A stretch of DNA of 64,000 nt from Botryosphaeria dothidea (lineage: Eukaryota > Ascomycota > Dothideomycetes > Botryosphaeriales > Botryosphaeriaceae). Both the position numbers and the translations under genes were made by a program. The stretch covers positions 1,426,001-1,490,000 of the forward strand of contig WWBZ02000022.1 in assembly GCA_011503125.2 (NCBI GenBank). Reading direction: 5' to 3'. A model generated the notes under the pieces. The model ran no database searches and had not been told where the DNA came from. It was given only the letters and a program-made list of their open reading frames with translations. Of the stretch, positions 21,590 through 33,039 are shown piece by piece (positions within the stretch are counted from its first letter, which is position 1; each line of letters starts with the position of its first letter).

Positions 21590-23817
21590 TCAGACCAAAA
21601 TAATGCGCCCGGGCTCGAGGCTCTCAAGCACGTCCAAGTGATCTTCATCTAGAAAAAACAGTCCCACGCGGCAAAATTCATCTGCACGTGCGCTGCTGCG
21701 CTCCACAAGCAACCCACACCATACGTGGTTATTCCCTTGATCCGGTGTTCTTGGGTACTGCTCGAAGAGCTGCAAAGCAAAAAGGCTACTAGATACTAGA
21801 CTCGGATTCCTGAGATCCAGGTGCATATGCCCAATATTTGTGCCATCGCACACCAAGTGGTGAAGAAACTCTGCGCGGGGGCCGAGAGCGCCATCAGGCT
21901 CGCCGATGCCGACAGGCGCAAGAGCACCCGATATCACAAGACGGCCGGTCGCGATGGCCCCAAATGGATCCAGTCCCGAAGGCTCGATGTCTGCTTGCAG
22001 CAACTCGAATACTGGCGGCATTTCTTCCCGATCCCAATCGCCTCCCCAGATGATCTGGCCATCCAAGCAAGCCCAGGACCATGAAGGTGCGCGATAAGTG
22101 GGCGCAGGAGAGAAATCGCCGTCGTTGGCTCTGCAAATCCAAAGCAATCCATAGATCAGATCTTTCTCCCAGATTCCGGCAAGGTAACGTCCGACTAGGC
22201 CAGCAGAGGAAGTCTCCTTAGCCAGGCCGGAGAGAGCGGGTAGTTTGTCAGTGCCGTACGTGAGTTGACGAGTGGAGTAGTCGCCTATGATCTTGGACCA
22301 GCGTTCAAATATTCTTTCGGTAGGGTCGTCCTGGGTGTACTGGGAGTCCTCGTCATCTGCTTCCGATCCTCCCTCCTGGTCATCTTCGGAGCTTTCATTA
22401 GTTTTCGACAAGCCTAATTCCTCTGTATCTGATCTCAAACCGTCCACGAGGCTATCGGATTCCGTTTCACTCTCGTCGGAAAAAGTCTCGTTCTCAATGA
22501 AGGCTGTAGGTGTCGGCAAATGTAAGATTTGGTGCCCATCCTCAGCCCGCAGCTCAGTCCGACATTCAAAATATGCCTGATCTCTGCAAAAATGGATCAG
22601 GCGTCGGGAAAGGTACCTCTCCTGTAAAGTCCAACCCCTTGTGTTCCATGCTGAGCATTGGACGTTCACCTCGAACCCACAAGACGGATCACCAAGCGCT
22701 GGTTGCAGGTAAAAGAAACCGTCCGGACTTGCATCTTTTGAAGATTTGAACGGAATTCGTACTTCGCGGCCAAGAGACCGCTCCAGGAAACCGTCATGAC
22801 TTGTTTTTGTAGACGTCGCTGCAAGCGTGACGTATGCATGCTTGTAAACTTGGTCCATCGTAGCTGCCTCGCGTTGCCAGTCCTGAGCGTAGTCTTGGAT
22901 GATGCAGAGAGAATCTATCCAGATGTATTCGATCCCCAAATGGCGGGTTACAGCTACGGCATCCTGGAAGTTCTTGGGCATACTGCTATAGAGTAAGTAC
23001 AATAGCTCAAATAATCTCTTGTCGATCGGATACACTTACATGGTCAGCGCAATTCCTTCCATTCCCTCGGAAATGGTGTGGGTTTCCGTTCTCAGCATAG
23101 GCTTCTGTGGATCAGGTGGCCCCCAACAATGGCTCAGGGCGATGTAGCGCAAACCGGATGTCCTCTCGCAGGCTTCCAGTCTTACTGTTGGCGAACCACA
23201 GGTGCCAACATTGATGAGTCGTGTAGGTGTGAATGTTTCCCCGGATAAAGTACACATTGGATGTCCTTCACATTCGTGAATCCATTTCTTGATGCGTGAA
23301 ATGCATGTTTGTGATACTGCACTCGGCTGAAGCCTCTTTCGCTGGATTCTCCCGGAAGTCGACGCTTTGCTGCCTGTGTACTTCAGCTTTGGCAGTTATG
23401 AAGAAAAACTCTTTCGCCTTCAACAGCCCCAAACTCACCTTCATCCGCATGCACAGAAAAGTACAGCTGCCGAGCCTCATTGTCTCCTACTTTTAATTTC
23501 ATCTTGAGCGAGTACACCCCATTGTCATCCCCAATGGCGTCGCTTCTGCGTGTAGCCTCCGTTTCGAAGCACGCGTTTTCCAGCCTGACAGGTGTTGGTC
23601 CATTGGGCCCGACAGCGGCGCTCAGCTTCTGCTCCGCGGCTTCTTGAACCGTCTCGGCGAGGAGACAGCAGAATTCACAGCCATCGTCTGCATTTTTGCT
23701 GAGCCGAGGAAGACCGGGAAGTTGATCCTCCACCTCAAAAGCGCTGAAAACAACTTCCTGAACCGGATTATCGACATCATACTCAACAATGAGGGCTTCG
23801 CAGCTTTCGCACGACAT
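21590..23817 (-). CDS. HET-domain (heterokaryon incompatibility) protein
   Basis: Exons 23817-23439, 23316-23040 and 22985-21590 (683 aa). The N-terminus has a CESC...CEFC cysteine pair arrangement common in HET proteins. The HET core follows, split by the second intron: YIALSHCWG, then AVAVTRHLGIEYIWIDSLCI, QDYAQDW and HAYVTLAATS. Typical HET tail features follow: GWTLQERYLSRRLIHF, then PSWSWACLDG. A long acidic insert (about 22310-22480, rich in E, D, S) separates the two. HET proteins act in allorecognition and can trigger cell death on non-self encounter; whether this one does is unknown. The first intron acceptor (23317) was chosen by phase and is the weakest boundary. Confidence 0.88.
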
Positions 23818-24608
23818 GCTAGTACTTTTTAACCCCTCCCCCCCTGTGGTCCCCCTGAGTATTAGCGAGGTGATAATCTGGCAATCGTGGCCCTTCTGGA
23901 CCTTGGTCAGGGACTTAGAGAAGACGGTGGGTGACGAAGCAGGGATATTCGAGGAATCGATACTTTTTTGCCCGGTGAATTGAAGACGGCATAACGGCGA
24001 AGAATAATCACATTTTACAACTGAAGTGGGGTGCCCATGCTCACGGGGAGGACATGTCACAAGCTGATTGGATGGAGAAAGGTGAACGGTGGCCCCACTG
24101 AAATCCTTCGGAGCGCTGGCCGGGACTTTTGAACTGCCAATCCAGATCGATGCGCGGGGCTGCCTCGAGGTGAAGCTGCGCCGCTGTCATCTCAGCTCCT
24201 TCCTGGAGTGTTATTATTGTTCTGTTTGAAAGCGAGAATCGCCGGAGTATGCATGTCTTCGCTAGGAATGCGTCTTGGATCCGTAACATGAGATGATCGG
24301 AGGCACAGCGGAGCTGCTCAGACGCAGGTGAAAGGTCTGAAATGTCCGGTGAACGTTCTAAAAATTCAGACTTGAAAAACAAAACTGCAGGGGGAAAAGC
24401 TGGTAATAAGTGCAAACCGAACCAATAATCAAAGAACACCAAACTCCACGTTCCGGCATTTTCCTTCCACTGTGTAAAATACTCCCCACTGGACAAATCC
24501 TTGGACCTCAGAGAAATCTCTTGTCCCGATGAGCTATGACTTCTTCAGGAACACCGCTGTAATCCGAGGAGAAGATCATGAGCAAATGCGGTAACGACTT
24601 CCGGTAAA
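23818..24608. other. Intergenic region with an orphan open frame
   Basis: Lies between the HET and C2H2 genes, both on the minus strand. A minus-strand frame (about 24548-24041, some 170 codons) has protein-like composition but no ATG near its start, no recognised domain and no convincing splice to either neighbour. It may be a gene remnant or upstream sequence of the HET gene. Confidence 0.4.
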
Positions 24609-25687
24609 TCAGAAAGGTATCTCATGCGTGTCTTGGTTTTGTCTCCGCGAGGTTCTCCTAAGTGGAACCACGGGATGGTGATACCCCGCAGTGTTCGGGT
24701 TTTCAACAGGCTCCCATTGGGTCGTCGCCCTTCCAGCTGGTAGCTGAAAGTAATCTACGTCTGGAAAAATGCGCACTCCGGCTGGCCTGGTCCATTCAGT
24801 GGCTTCCTGGTCAAGATATTCGGTAGCATATGAAGGGGTACTCCAGAGGCTGTCTCCTTCGTCCTGGTTCATGCGGATATCCATACGGTTGTCAGGGATC
24901 CAGTAGGCAGCAACGTCAGAAGAATTGACATAAGAGCCTTCAGGTTGATGAGGGACCTGGGTACGCAAAACAACCTGGTGCGGTGCACCTCCAGTGGTCA
25001 ATTGTGGAAAAGTCGTATCAAACGGGGAGTTCCAGCCTGGATTCTCCATGGGCTCTTCTAGCGTCCTGGCAGATTGTGTCTGTTGCCCTGGAAAACGTAG
25101 ATGATCGGCCACATCCTCCGAGCTTCCCAGATGCTGCGATACTCTATAATCGGCGTTCACAGCTTGATAACGATGCCCGTTACCGGTCTCCCTGAGAGGG
25201 CCTGAAGGAAGCATGCCCATCAAACCAGAAGGTAATCCGGATGATCCGTCCTGTGGGTAAACTGCTCTTCGTCAACCAAATTGGAGGCCATGTTTGCAAG
25301 CATGGGCTTACATGGGCTTAGCGGAAGTGAGCCAGAGGGGTATATTTCTTGGTACAAAGCAAACCACAGCTTTGTCTGACCGTCCCCCTTTTGGACACCG
25401 TTGCGAGGACATCCAATAGCATCAGAAGGATGCCTTTTCAAGCTACGTTCGTCAAAGAAAAACCGAGAACACCGCTGACACCTCTCGACATGCCGTTTGT
25501 GTCCGTCTCGCAGATGGCGACTGTCGCAGGAATGTCAGTCACGAGTGATTGAGTTGAGGAGAGAGATGTACATCACTTGAGCCATATTCTCGAAACCACG
25601 CCCGGAATAGGAACAGATATCGCCTCCGACTTGGTTCCCAAGCTCCCAATGCTTGTGGAGCGGGCAGGCAAAAAGAGCGCCGGACAT
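24609..25687 (-). CDS. Fungal C2H2 zinc-finger protein (copy A)
   Basis: Exons 25687-25572, 25520-25312 and 25201-24609 (305 aa). The first residues, SGALFACPLHKHWELG, lead into CSYSGRGFENMAQV, RHLRDGH, CQRCSRFF and LWFALYQEIYP. This is the fungal pattern of a short FACP segment, a finger with R-H-x-R, a C-x-x-C finger and a W-x-x-x-Y-x-x-x-(F/Y)P segment. It is clearly paralogous to the gene at 34824-36709, with both introns at the same places and phases. It lacks that gene's N-terminal 150-200 residues; a poly-T/AG acceptor at about 25711 hints at an upstream exon not found. The C-terminal half is low-complexity and unlike copy B. The last intron is the least certain part. Role unknown; nuclear DNA or RNA binding is possible. 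Confidence 0.6.
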
Positions 25688-26764
25688 CCGAGATTGCTGA
25701 GAAGGCTGCAAAAAAAAAATCTTAATACGGAGGAAACTTTATGAAGCAAAATGAAAAAAGAGGAGGGTGCTGTAATAGCAGCTCTGCGTGTTGGTAGTAG
25801 CTGGGCTCACGTTTTCCAGTGAAAGAGAGAAGAAAATACCAGATACAATGTCTTTCATCAGTCTGGAATGGTTGTTAATAAAATTTACTCACCCTCTAAG
25901 CATATCGGTTAGTACGAGTTCCCAGAAACAATGGGCAGAGGAAACTGTCTCACATTTTCAGCCAAAGGGTCAATAATTTGCGGTATCTCACGCGTATGCA
26001 TGATGCCCCAGCCTGAGTTGGATCCCATGTGATAAGCCATGGATCTTGTGAGTTGGTAAGTCGAAAGGTTCCTGTACAGTCGAAAGCTTCACAGGAGAAT
26101 CACTTCATTTATGAGATTGTTTTGTTGACGCTCGAAAGGCCGAGAGCTGAACGCAGACAGCGTCGCGGTTTGGAACGACAAATACGATTGGTAGCCTCGC
26201 GTTTTCCCATTTGAATGCATGTCCACATCCGCACATGGGCCTCAACTCGAGGCTATAAGGCTGAGGCCCGCGGAAGAGGGGGCAGGGCAGCCCCAAGAAC
26301 CTCTGATCCAATCATTTATAAACGAGGCGAAAAACACCGGGGCGCGTGCTGGACGCGTACTCCATTGGAGGACATTTCTAAGCGATGAACCAAGTGGCGC
26401 AGCAGAGAGGTGGCGTAAACCCTCCCAACCCGCACGTTGGGCTCTCTTGCAGGAGACCCCAGTTGGTGCCCATGAGAACCGTTCGACTGTCTCAGCCTCG
26501 TTGGTCGATGCGGCACTGCAGCATTCAGCGCTATGCGGCGACGTGTAATATGCTGACCTGCTGGGTCCCGAGCGTCGGGGAAGGCGGAAGACAGCGCACC
26601 GTCCGCCACCTTTTTGGAGAGCCGCTTTTCTTAGTCTTGTGCCTGTTTCACAAAAGTCTTCTTATTAATCACATCGCAAGTAGACTACTGGATGGCCCAA
26701 AGACAGTAGGATATATCTCTAGGCAATACTCGCCGCATCAGCAGTCAGCACTACGCAAAAGTCC
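25688..26764. other. Intergenic region, no supported gene
   Basis: AT-rich next to the C2H2 gene and more mixed further on. The short frames show no domains. An unfound 5' exon of the C2H2 gene could lie in its first 300 bases. Confidence 0.45.
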
Positions 26765-29308
26765 TTAGGCCGCATCCTCAAGAATGGTCTCCGCCGCCTT
26801 CTCGCTGATCATGTACACGGGGACAGAGATGTAGAAGCCGGGGATCTTCGGGAAGACACTGGCGTCCACAACCCTCAGCCCATCCACACCCCTGACACGG
26901 AACTTCGAGTCCAACACGGCCTTCTCGTCGCCATCCGCGCCAATCGCCGCAGTGCAGCACTAAGCTCCCGGTCAGTTCTATCAACAACAACATCACCACA
27001 GCAAGCAAGACTCACCGCATGGTGTCCCCAGGCCTCCTGCTTGATGAAATCCTTCATCCCCTCCTCCGTCGTGACGCTCGGGCCGGGCCACACCTCCTCG
27101 AAGTCGCCCTGCAGCGGCACGAGATCCTCGAAGATCTGTCGCGAGAACTGCATCGCCTCGTAGACCGCCTGCAGGTCCTTCTCGTCGGCGCCGCCGTCGG
27201 TCACGCCCGTGTCGAAGTAGTTGAAGTCGATGACGGGCATGTCCTGCGGGTCGGCGGAGCGGAGGGTGACGGTGCCGGCGTTGTTGCGCGAGTGCGCCTT
27301 GAGCACGATCCAGGCCCAGTGCCTGGCGTCGCTGAGGGAGAGGTCGGCGTAGCCCTAGGAGCGCCTGGTATCAGCGATAGTGTTCCTTGGGGCCGGGGGG
27401 TGCGGTACTTACAGGATGGTAGCCGGTGAAGTATGCCGGTGCGCCGGAAATCAGAACGTCGGGGTCATCGCCTTCCTCGGCGGCAGAGGTCTTCTTGACG
27501 ACGGCGATGGCAATGCCGTTGGTGGCGTAGGTGCCCTTGAGGGAGGGGCCGGGGAGATCCTGCCACTGGGTGAGGCAGGGATCATCGCCGTGGAGGAAGG
27601 TGCAGTCCTTTGTGATCTGGAAATCTGTGGGCGTCTCGCCGACAAGCGTCGTCTCGTAGCGGTCTTGCAAGTTGGCGCCAACGCCGGGGGAGTCAACAAG
27701 GACGGGGATGTCGAACGACTCGAGCTCGGCCTTAGGGCCGATGCCACTGAGCTTGAGGAGCTGGGGTGTGTTGAAGGAGCCGGCGGAGACGATGACCTCC
27801 CTGCTGGCTTGGATTGTCTTCGGGGTGTCGGTGCTGGAGGTGGAGCTGGCGCGAGGGTCGGCCCGGTACAGGCTTTGGCCTTCAATGTAGCTGACACCAG
27901 TGGCCTTTGGCTTAGCCCCGGATTCGTCAAAGAGGACCTTGGTGACGAGAGTGTTCAGCTTGATGTCCAAGTGGTACTTGCGGCTTCCGTCGTCGTTGAG
28001 CGCGTTGGCAGTGTCGAGAATGAAGTTCCGCGGACCGTTGCGCTTTTTCGAGAGCTCCTCAACAGCAAGAGGCACCTGATAAAGACCCTCACTTGAATCA
28101 CGGGTGCTGCTGAGAGCATTGATGTCCCGAAGAAGAACCTCGCCAAGCCCAGTAACAGTGTTCAATATCTTGCCAAGAAGGCTCTTCCCCGCAGCGGTAC
28201 CGGCGGCAATGATGAGAGACAGGAGCTTCGGGTCTTCGACAACAAGAGAAAGGTCCGTGAGACTGGTTTCAAGCCATCCATCGTAGCCGTGACCAACGAG
28301 GCTGGAAGGGAGGTACCTGTTCCGCTCCATGCGTTGGAAGTGCTTCCTCATGGCGTCCGGGTTCCATGAGTCATCTCCGGTCAGAGACGTAATGTAGTTC
28401 CAGTCACTAGAGGATAGTCAGTACTGCCTGGCTCAGAAGGACATAAGGATGAAGCTCACCTCTCATGGGGATAGATTGTGATGAGGGCGTTGTGTGCAGA
28501 GCATCCTCCAAGAGTTCCGGCCCTTGGGTACCAAATTCCCAAAGGTTCGGAGCCAGTTGGCGGATCATGTCCTACATAGTGCTCCCCAGACGGAGTCTGC
28601 CACGTCATCTTGGAATCTTTCCCCTGACGGGATTCATTCCTGTAGTGGCTGACAAAATAGTCCCAGCGCATGGGCTCATACTCGGTAGACTGCAGTTGCA
28701 AAGCCGGAACCTGTAGATTTCTGAATGAGACATCATTCCGCTGGAAAAGGGTCTGACTGGGTGCCCACCTGATACTGAGTAGCATTACCTTGGTCATCAC
28801 CGGCGTCAATAAGGAGAACTAAGGTAGGGAAAAGAACGTCAGTAGATATTTCCCAGATTATGTCTACTGAATCATGCTCGACATCTTCCGAGATCTACAG
28901 CCGAAGCAGTCATCCGGGCGTGAATTGCATAATTTTCCAGACATGCACGCTTGCAGAAACGCTTCATCTCCGTTATCCTTTGGTCCGTCGTATCTGGTCG
29001 AATACCGCAGAATCGACCACCTTTACGAGAGAACAACCCACCTTTGTGTCCGGCAATAGCCAATCTTGCGGCAAGTGGTCCGCCACCCGGGCCACTGCCT
29101 ACCACAACGTAGTCATACGCATCTGCAGAGGTATCAGCCGCTCTCTTAGGCAGTTCGCCATGCAGATGAGCATGACCATTGCCAGGATGCGGTGCAGCAC
29201 TGTTTGACACAGGTGTCAGTCGGGTGTATCTAGCTCCAAGAGGAAGTCTGATGCTTACAGTGCCGCAGCTGCGGCTGCGAAGAAAATAGGGATGGCCAAG
29301 CTTCTCAT
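26765..29308 (-). CDS. Secreted GMC-family FAD oxidoreductase
   Basis: Exons 29308-29259, 29199-29042, 28818-28769, 28710-28460, 28406-27413, 27354-27016 and 26959-26765 (678 aa). A signal peptide ([16 protein letters not shown]) is followed by the FAD-binding [12 protein letters not shown]. The first GMC signature region is [20 protein letters not shown]. The second is [15 protein letters not shown]. The C-terminal domain has the active-site WGHHA, with splicing giving ACCTAAIGA, then [12 protein letters not shown] and a final [10 protein letters not shown]. These enzymes oxidise alcohols, sugars or choline-like substrates; the substrate cannot be told. The signal peptide suggests secretion. 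All six introns are 50-225 bases and restore conserved motifs. Confidence 0.92.
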
Positions 29309-30955
29309 AGCGAATGCTTGGAACAAACGAGTGACATTAACGAGTGACCAGGAGACAGTGCCCTGAGATACGAGAAGAGGGCGCGAGCGCTGCAAAATAA
29401 ATATCAATCTCCCATCACATGCATCCACCTCGCTCCAAGCTCCACAGCCTTACCGTAAATCACGCACCGCGACCTTCATTTCGCGAGGATCAGCTATCAA
29501 GGCTCGCCAGAGACGAAGCCCGATCCTTGCTCCTTCACTTCCCATGAGGCTGAGTTGGCGAAGCAGGGGAAAATAGTTTCCTGGGACAGGCACTGGCCAC
29601 GGTGGGGCAAACACCCCCGGCAGGCCCCAGAGGATTCTCCTGGAAGGCCGCATCCCTACTCATACTCTTGGCCGACCACACTGGAGGTCGATGATCGAGA
29701 TTGCGGCGTTTTTCGTTTGGGTAATCACATTGCACAGCTATCGCAGAGAGTACGTAGTCCAAAATTCCGGACCGTAAAAGTGAAAGATTTGGATAGTCAT
29801 GATTTCATCGCTACTAGAGAGAACAAGGCAACAACGCCTCGCGTGGACGGGGCGGAGCGAGATAAAACGTGCTAATCTGTGGCGTAGCCCGTGCCAAAAA
29901 TGCCTTCGCAGCAAAGCGGGATCCTTTCCAGAATGGGCGGAAAGCACTATAGAGCCCCGTTGACTGACTCGTGGTCTTGCGGAGTGCAATGCGCTGCAAG
30001 AGTTTCGAGAAGTGCGTTGATTGCCCGGCGATTCTTGCGAATATTGAAGTTGACATTAAGAGTAGGTGCTATGGTTCGGAGCCTTATAGTGCAGAGCATC
30101 CGAAGAGATACGAAGAATGACGCGCTCTGAACATTTTCTGGTGCTTCTGGATTTCTACCAGTTGTGTGGCCCCCACACGTAGACATGCTGTTGGGTCTGT
30201 GATGTGCAGGGGCAGGGCCTCTTAACGGGGACACCGCTCTTTATCGCCTGGCGTTTGGGCCCGTATTGAGCCATTCGGGAACCCAACTCTTGGCAACCGT
30301 CTCTTGTTAGTTTAGTGCTTGTCTGTATAAGCGGCGCAGATCGACGGATCCAACGGGCATGGTCTGCACAGGCCATGACCATGACTCCCACATTTACATG
30401 GGCAAAGACGAACCGATTCCGCGCCCCTCGCCTTTGGGGCCTCCAAACCCCACCGCCCGATGATCCTCCTCTCGGGAGCGGCAAATCTCCCAGTCGGCGC
30501 GCGTCTTTCGTAGCGGAGAACAATTTTCCGGCCGTCAACGGCGAAGATCTTCAGTTGCTGTGGCACGGAAGCATGTCCGAATTCCGGAGCCTTCGTGCAA
30601 TACGGAATACCTGCGCGTGTTTAGCCGACGACTGAGGCATCACCGCAGCCACCAAAGACTCGGGTGTCGTCTTCGCAATGTCAATCCAATCCCTTTGCGT
30701 AACGCTGAGGGATATGTCAAAGCTTGACTTCGCCAAGGGCGGCGGACCTTCCTCGCGGTAACTGAGGGAGAAAGCCATTACTCGCCGCATCATCTGCCGG
30801 TTGGAGAAATCAGGGCTTGGCTGCCCTACATCCCTGATGGAGTGTTAGTGGTTTCTCCTGAAGAGTGGTGAAATATCTCTCTTGGATCGGACGTCCGGAT
30901 ATGAATTTGAATTCCCTCCGACAGCTCTGCACCTCCGCTGGCCCCAGTATCCGAG
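29309..30955. other. Divergent intergenic region between GMC and CFEM genes
   Basis: About 1.6 kb shared upstream space of two divergently transcribed genes. Frames up to 127 codons occur on both strands without domains or start context. No repeats or RNA genes are seen. Confidence 0.5.
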
Positions 30956-32516
30956 ATGCGATTGCTTTGGAGCTTACTTGCTCTGGCGAGCTGTTTATGC
31001 GCCTTCGTCCAGGCAGATCTAGCCGATGCTGCTGCGCTGCTACCGACCTGTGGTGTAAGGACTCCTCTATCTTCAAGCGAGAATCTGACTAACAAGGGAA
31101 AGCTTAAATGCACCGTCAAGTCAATCACTGAGTCGTCTTGCTCGGCTAACAACCAAACATGTATTTGCACCAACGAAGAACTCATAGCCAGTATCTCAGT
31201 GTGTGTGAAGAGCAGCTGCACCATCAGAGAGTCGTTGAGTACGTCCTTCCTTTTGGGCCCCTGCAGCCTATGGTTCAACACTGACTGTCATAGCCACCAA
31301 GAATGTATCTGAGGCCGCTTGTGGAAAGCCTGTAAGAGATGTCTCGAATCTCATAGATGGCTTTGGCATTGGTGGGGGTGTCGTGGCCTTGCTTTTTTTC
31401 ATTGCGAGGATGGTTTCGAGGTTCACACTTGCCGGTATCAACTTCGGCCCGGACGATTACACCATTACCGTGGCCATGGTAAGGAATATTTGCCCTGATA
31501 TATGTCTCACTGTCACTAATATCTGCAGGCTTGTCTCATTGGATTCTCAGCCTTGTCTACAGAACGTGAGTACCGGATGAGCGCATCTACTACAGAGCTT
31601 CACTAACCATTCTATCAGTTGCCAAACATGGACTCGGCAAGGATCTTTGGACCATTCCCTTTGACAGCATTACCTACATCCTCAAGGTAAGGTCGATGCC
31701 CTCCGGTACCATCTACATATCACTAATGTCCAGTAGATCTACTTCATTGATGAGCTGTTGTACCTCGTCGTGATCTCCATGACAAAGGTTTCAATCCTGT
31801 TCTTCTACCTCCGCATCTTCCCCGACAAAGATTTTAGAAAAATTGCATACGGGGTGATGGGGGTCACTATTGCCTACATGGTAGCCTTTCTGCTTGTATC
31901 GGCGTTCCAATGTATTCCAGTCCAGGCAGCTTGGCTACACTGGGATGGTTCCTACCACGGCGCCTGCAACAACGTCAATGCACAAGGCTGGGCAGCAGCA
32001 GCATTCAACATTGTGCTCGACCTCTGCATCCTCATCTTGCCGCTCCGACAGCTCTCCAAGCTTGTCATGGGGTGGAAAAAGAAGGCCCAGCTTCTGCTCA
32101 TGTTCTTGGTTGGCGGCTTGTAAGTGAACTACTCAAACCACATCCTGGGTGCCACTCTGACCACTCGAAGCGTCACTGTCGTCAGCGTCCTCCGTCTCGA
32201 AACTCTTTTCCATTTCTCTAACAGCGCCAACTTCACCTGGGAGAGCGCACCGTTCGGTTATTGGAGTACAGTTGAAATGGATGTCGGAATCATCTGCGCT
32301 TGTATGCCGGCCGTTCAGGCACTCTTGAAGAGAATCTGGCCCACTGTCTTTGGAAGCACGGCGGGAAGCAAGGGCACGGGAAAAGCGAGCACATCAGGCC
32401 GATCGAACCCTCTTGATTCCAATTCGAATTCGAAAAGCGGTGACACCAAAGACTTTGTGCCGCTGGTGGAAGTTGGAAGTGTCAGAGATGTTGAAGGGGG
32501 GACAGATCGTCATTGA
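30956..32516 (+). CDS. CFEM-domain seven-helix membrane protein (PTH11-like receptor)
   Basis: Exons 30956-31054, 31103-31238, 31294-31478, 31529-31565, 31619-31686, 31737-32119 and 32171-32516 (417 aa). A signal peptide is followed by a CFEM domain with the full eight cysteines once the first two introns are removed (TCGLKC, SSC, TCIC, VC, SC, AAC). About seven hydrophobic helices follow, including GGGVVALLFFIARM, SMTKVSILFFYLRIF, VTIAYMVAFLLVSAF, AFNIVLDLCILILPL and MDVGIICACMPAV. A Ser/Lys-rich cytoplasmic tail ends the protein. This is the layout of fungal PTH11-related GPCR-like proteins, which sense surfaces or ligands; whether it signals through G proteins is unknown. Seven short exons are usual for the family. 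Confidence 0.9.
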
Positions 32517-33039
32517 GAGATTTAATCTCTCATGGCTTTGCCCCAAGTTTCACGGAAACTGTAGCCTTTTAATGAGTTCCGTTATTTCTGAGCAGACACT
32601 CGAGACATGGAAAGGGACATTCGAATTCGACGCGTGGGCACTTGGTGCTTGTCAAAAAAAGAAAACCGAAAGGATAGAAAAAACTGTTTTCGATGTAAAT
32701 TTTTTGCTGAATCTCAACCACTCTCATCTTCATCTGGATATTCACTATTGTTAGGATCAGCGTTATATCGATCGTTGAGATACATGTCACAAAGGGCCGA
32801 ATACCTTCTCATACTACTTCGCAAAGCACCAAGTGGAGAGTTCCAATCTTAATGCAACCAAACCTTCATGTGTAGCTGCCACCAGCCAAGCTAGTCTCTG
32901 TTCTGTTGATATAAACTGACGACATTCAAGAAAACGACTCGGTACGCAGAACCGAATGCGGAGGACAGACTTGAACTCACTTTGTTAAGCAGCCCCAAGG
33001 GATATATGAAGCATGTTTACGTCAAGCTAACGGAAAGTT
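32517..33039. other. Tail-to-tail intergenic region
   Basis: AT-rich 3' flanks of the CFEM gene (plus) and ceramidase gene (minus). No gene is seen. Confidence 0.55.
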
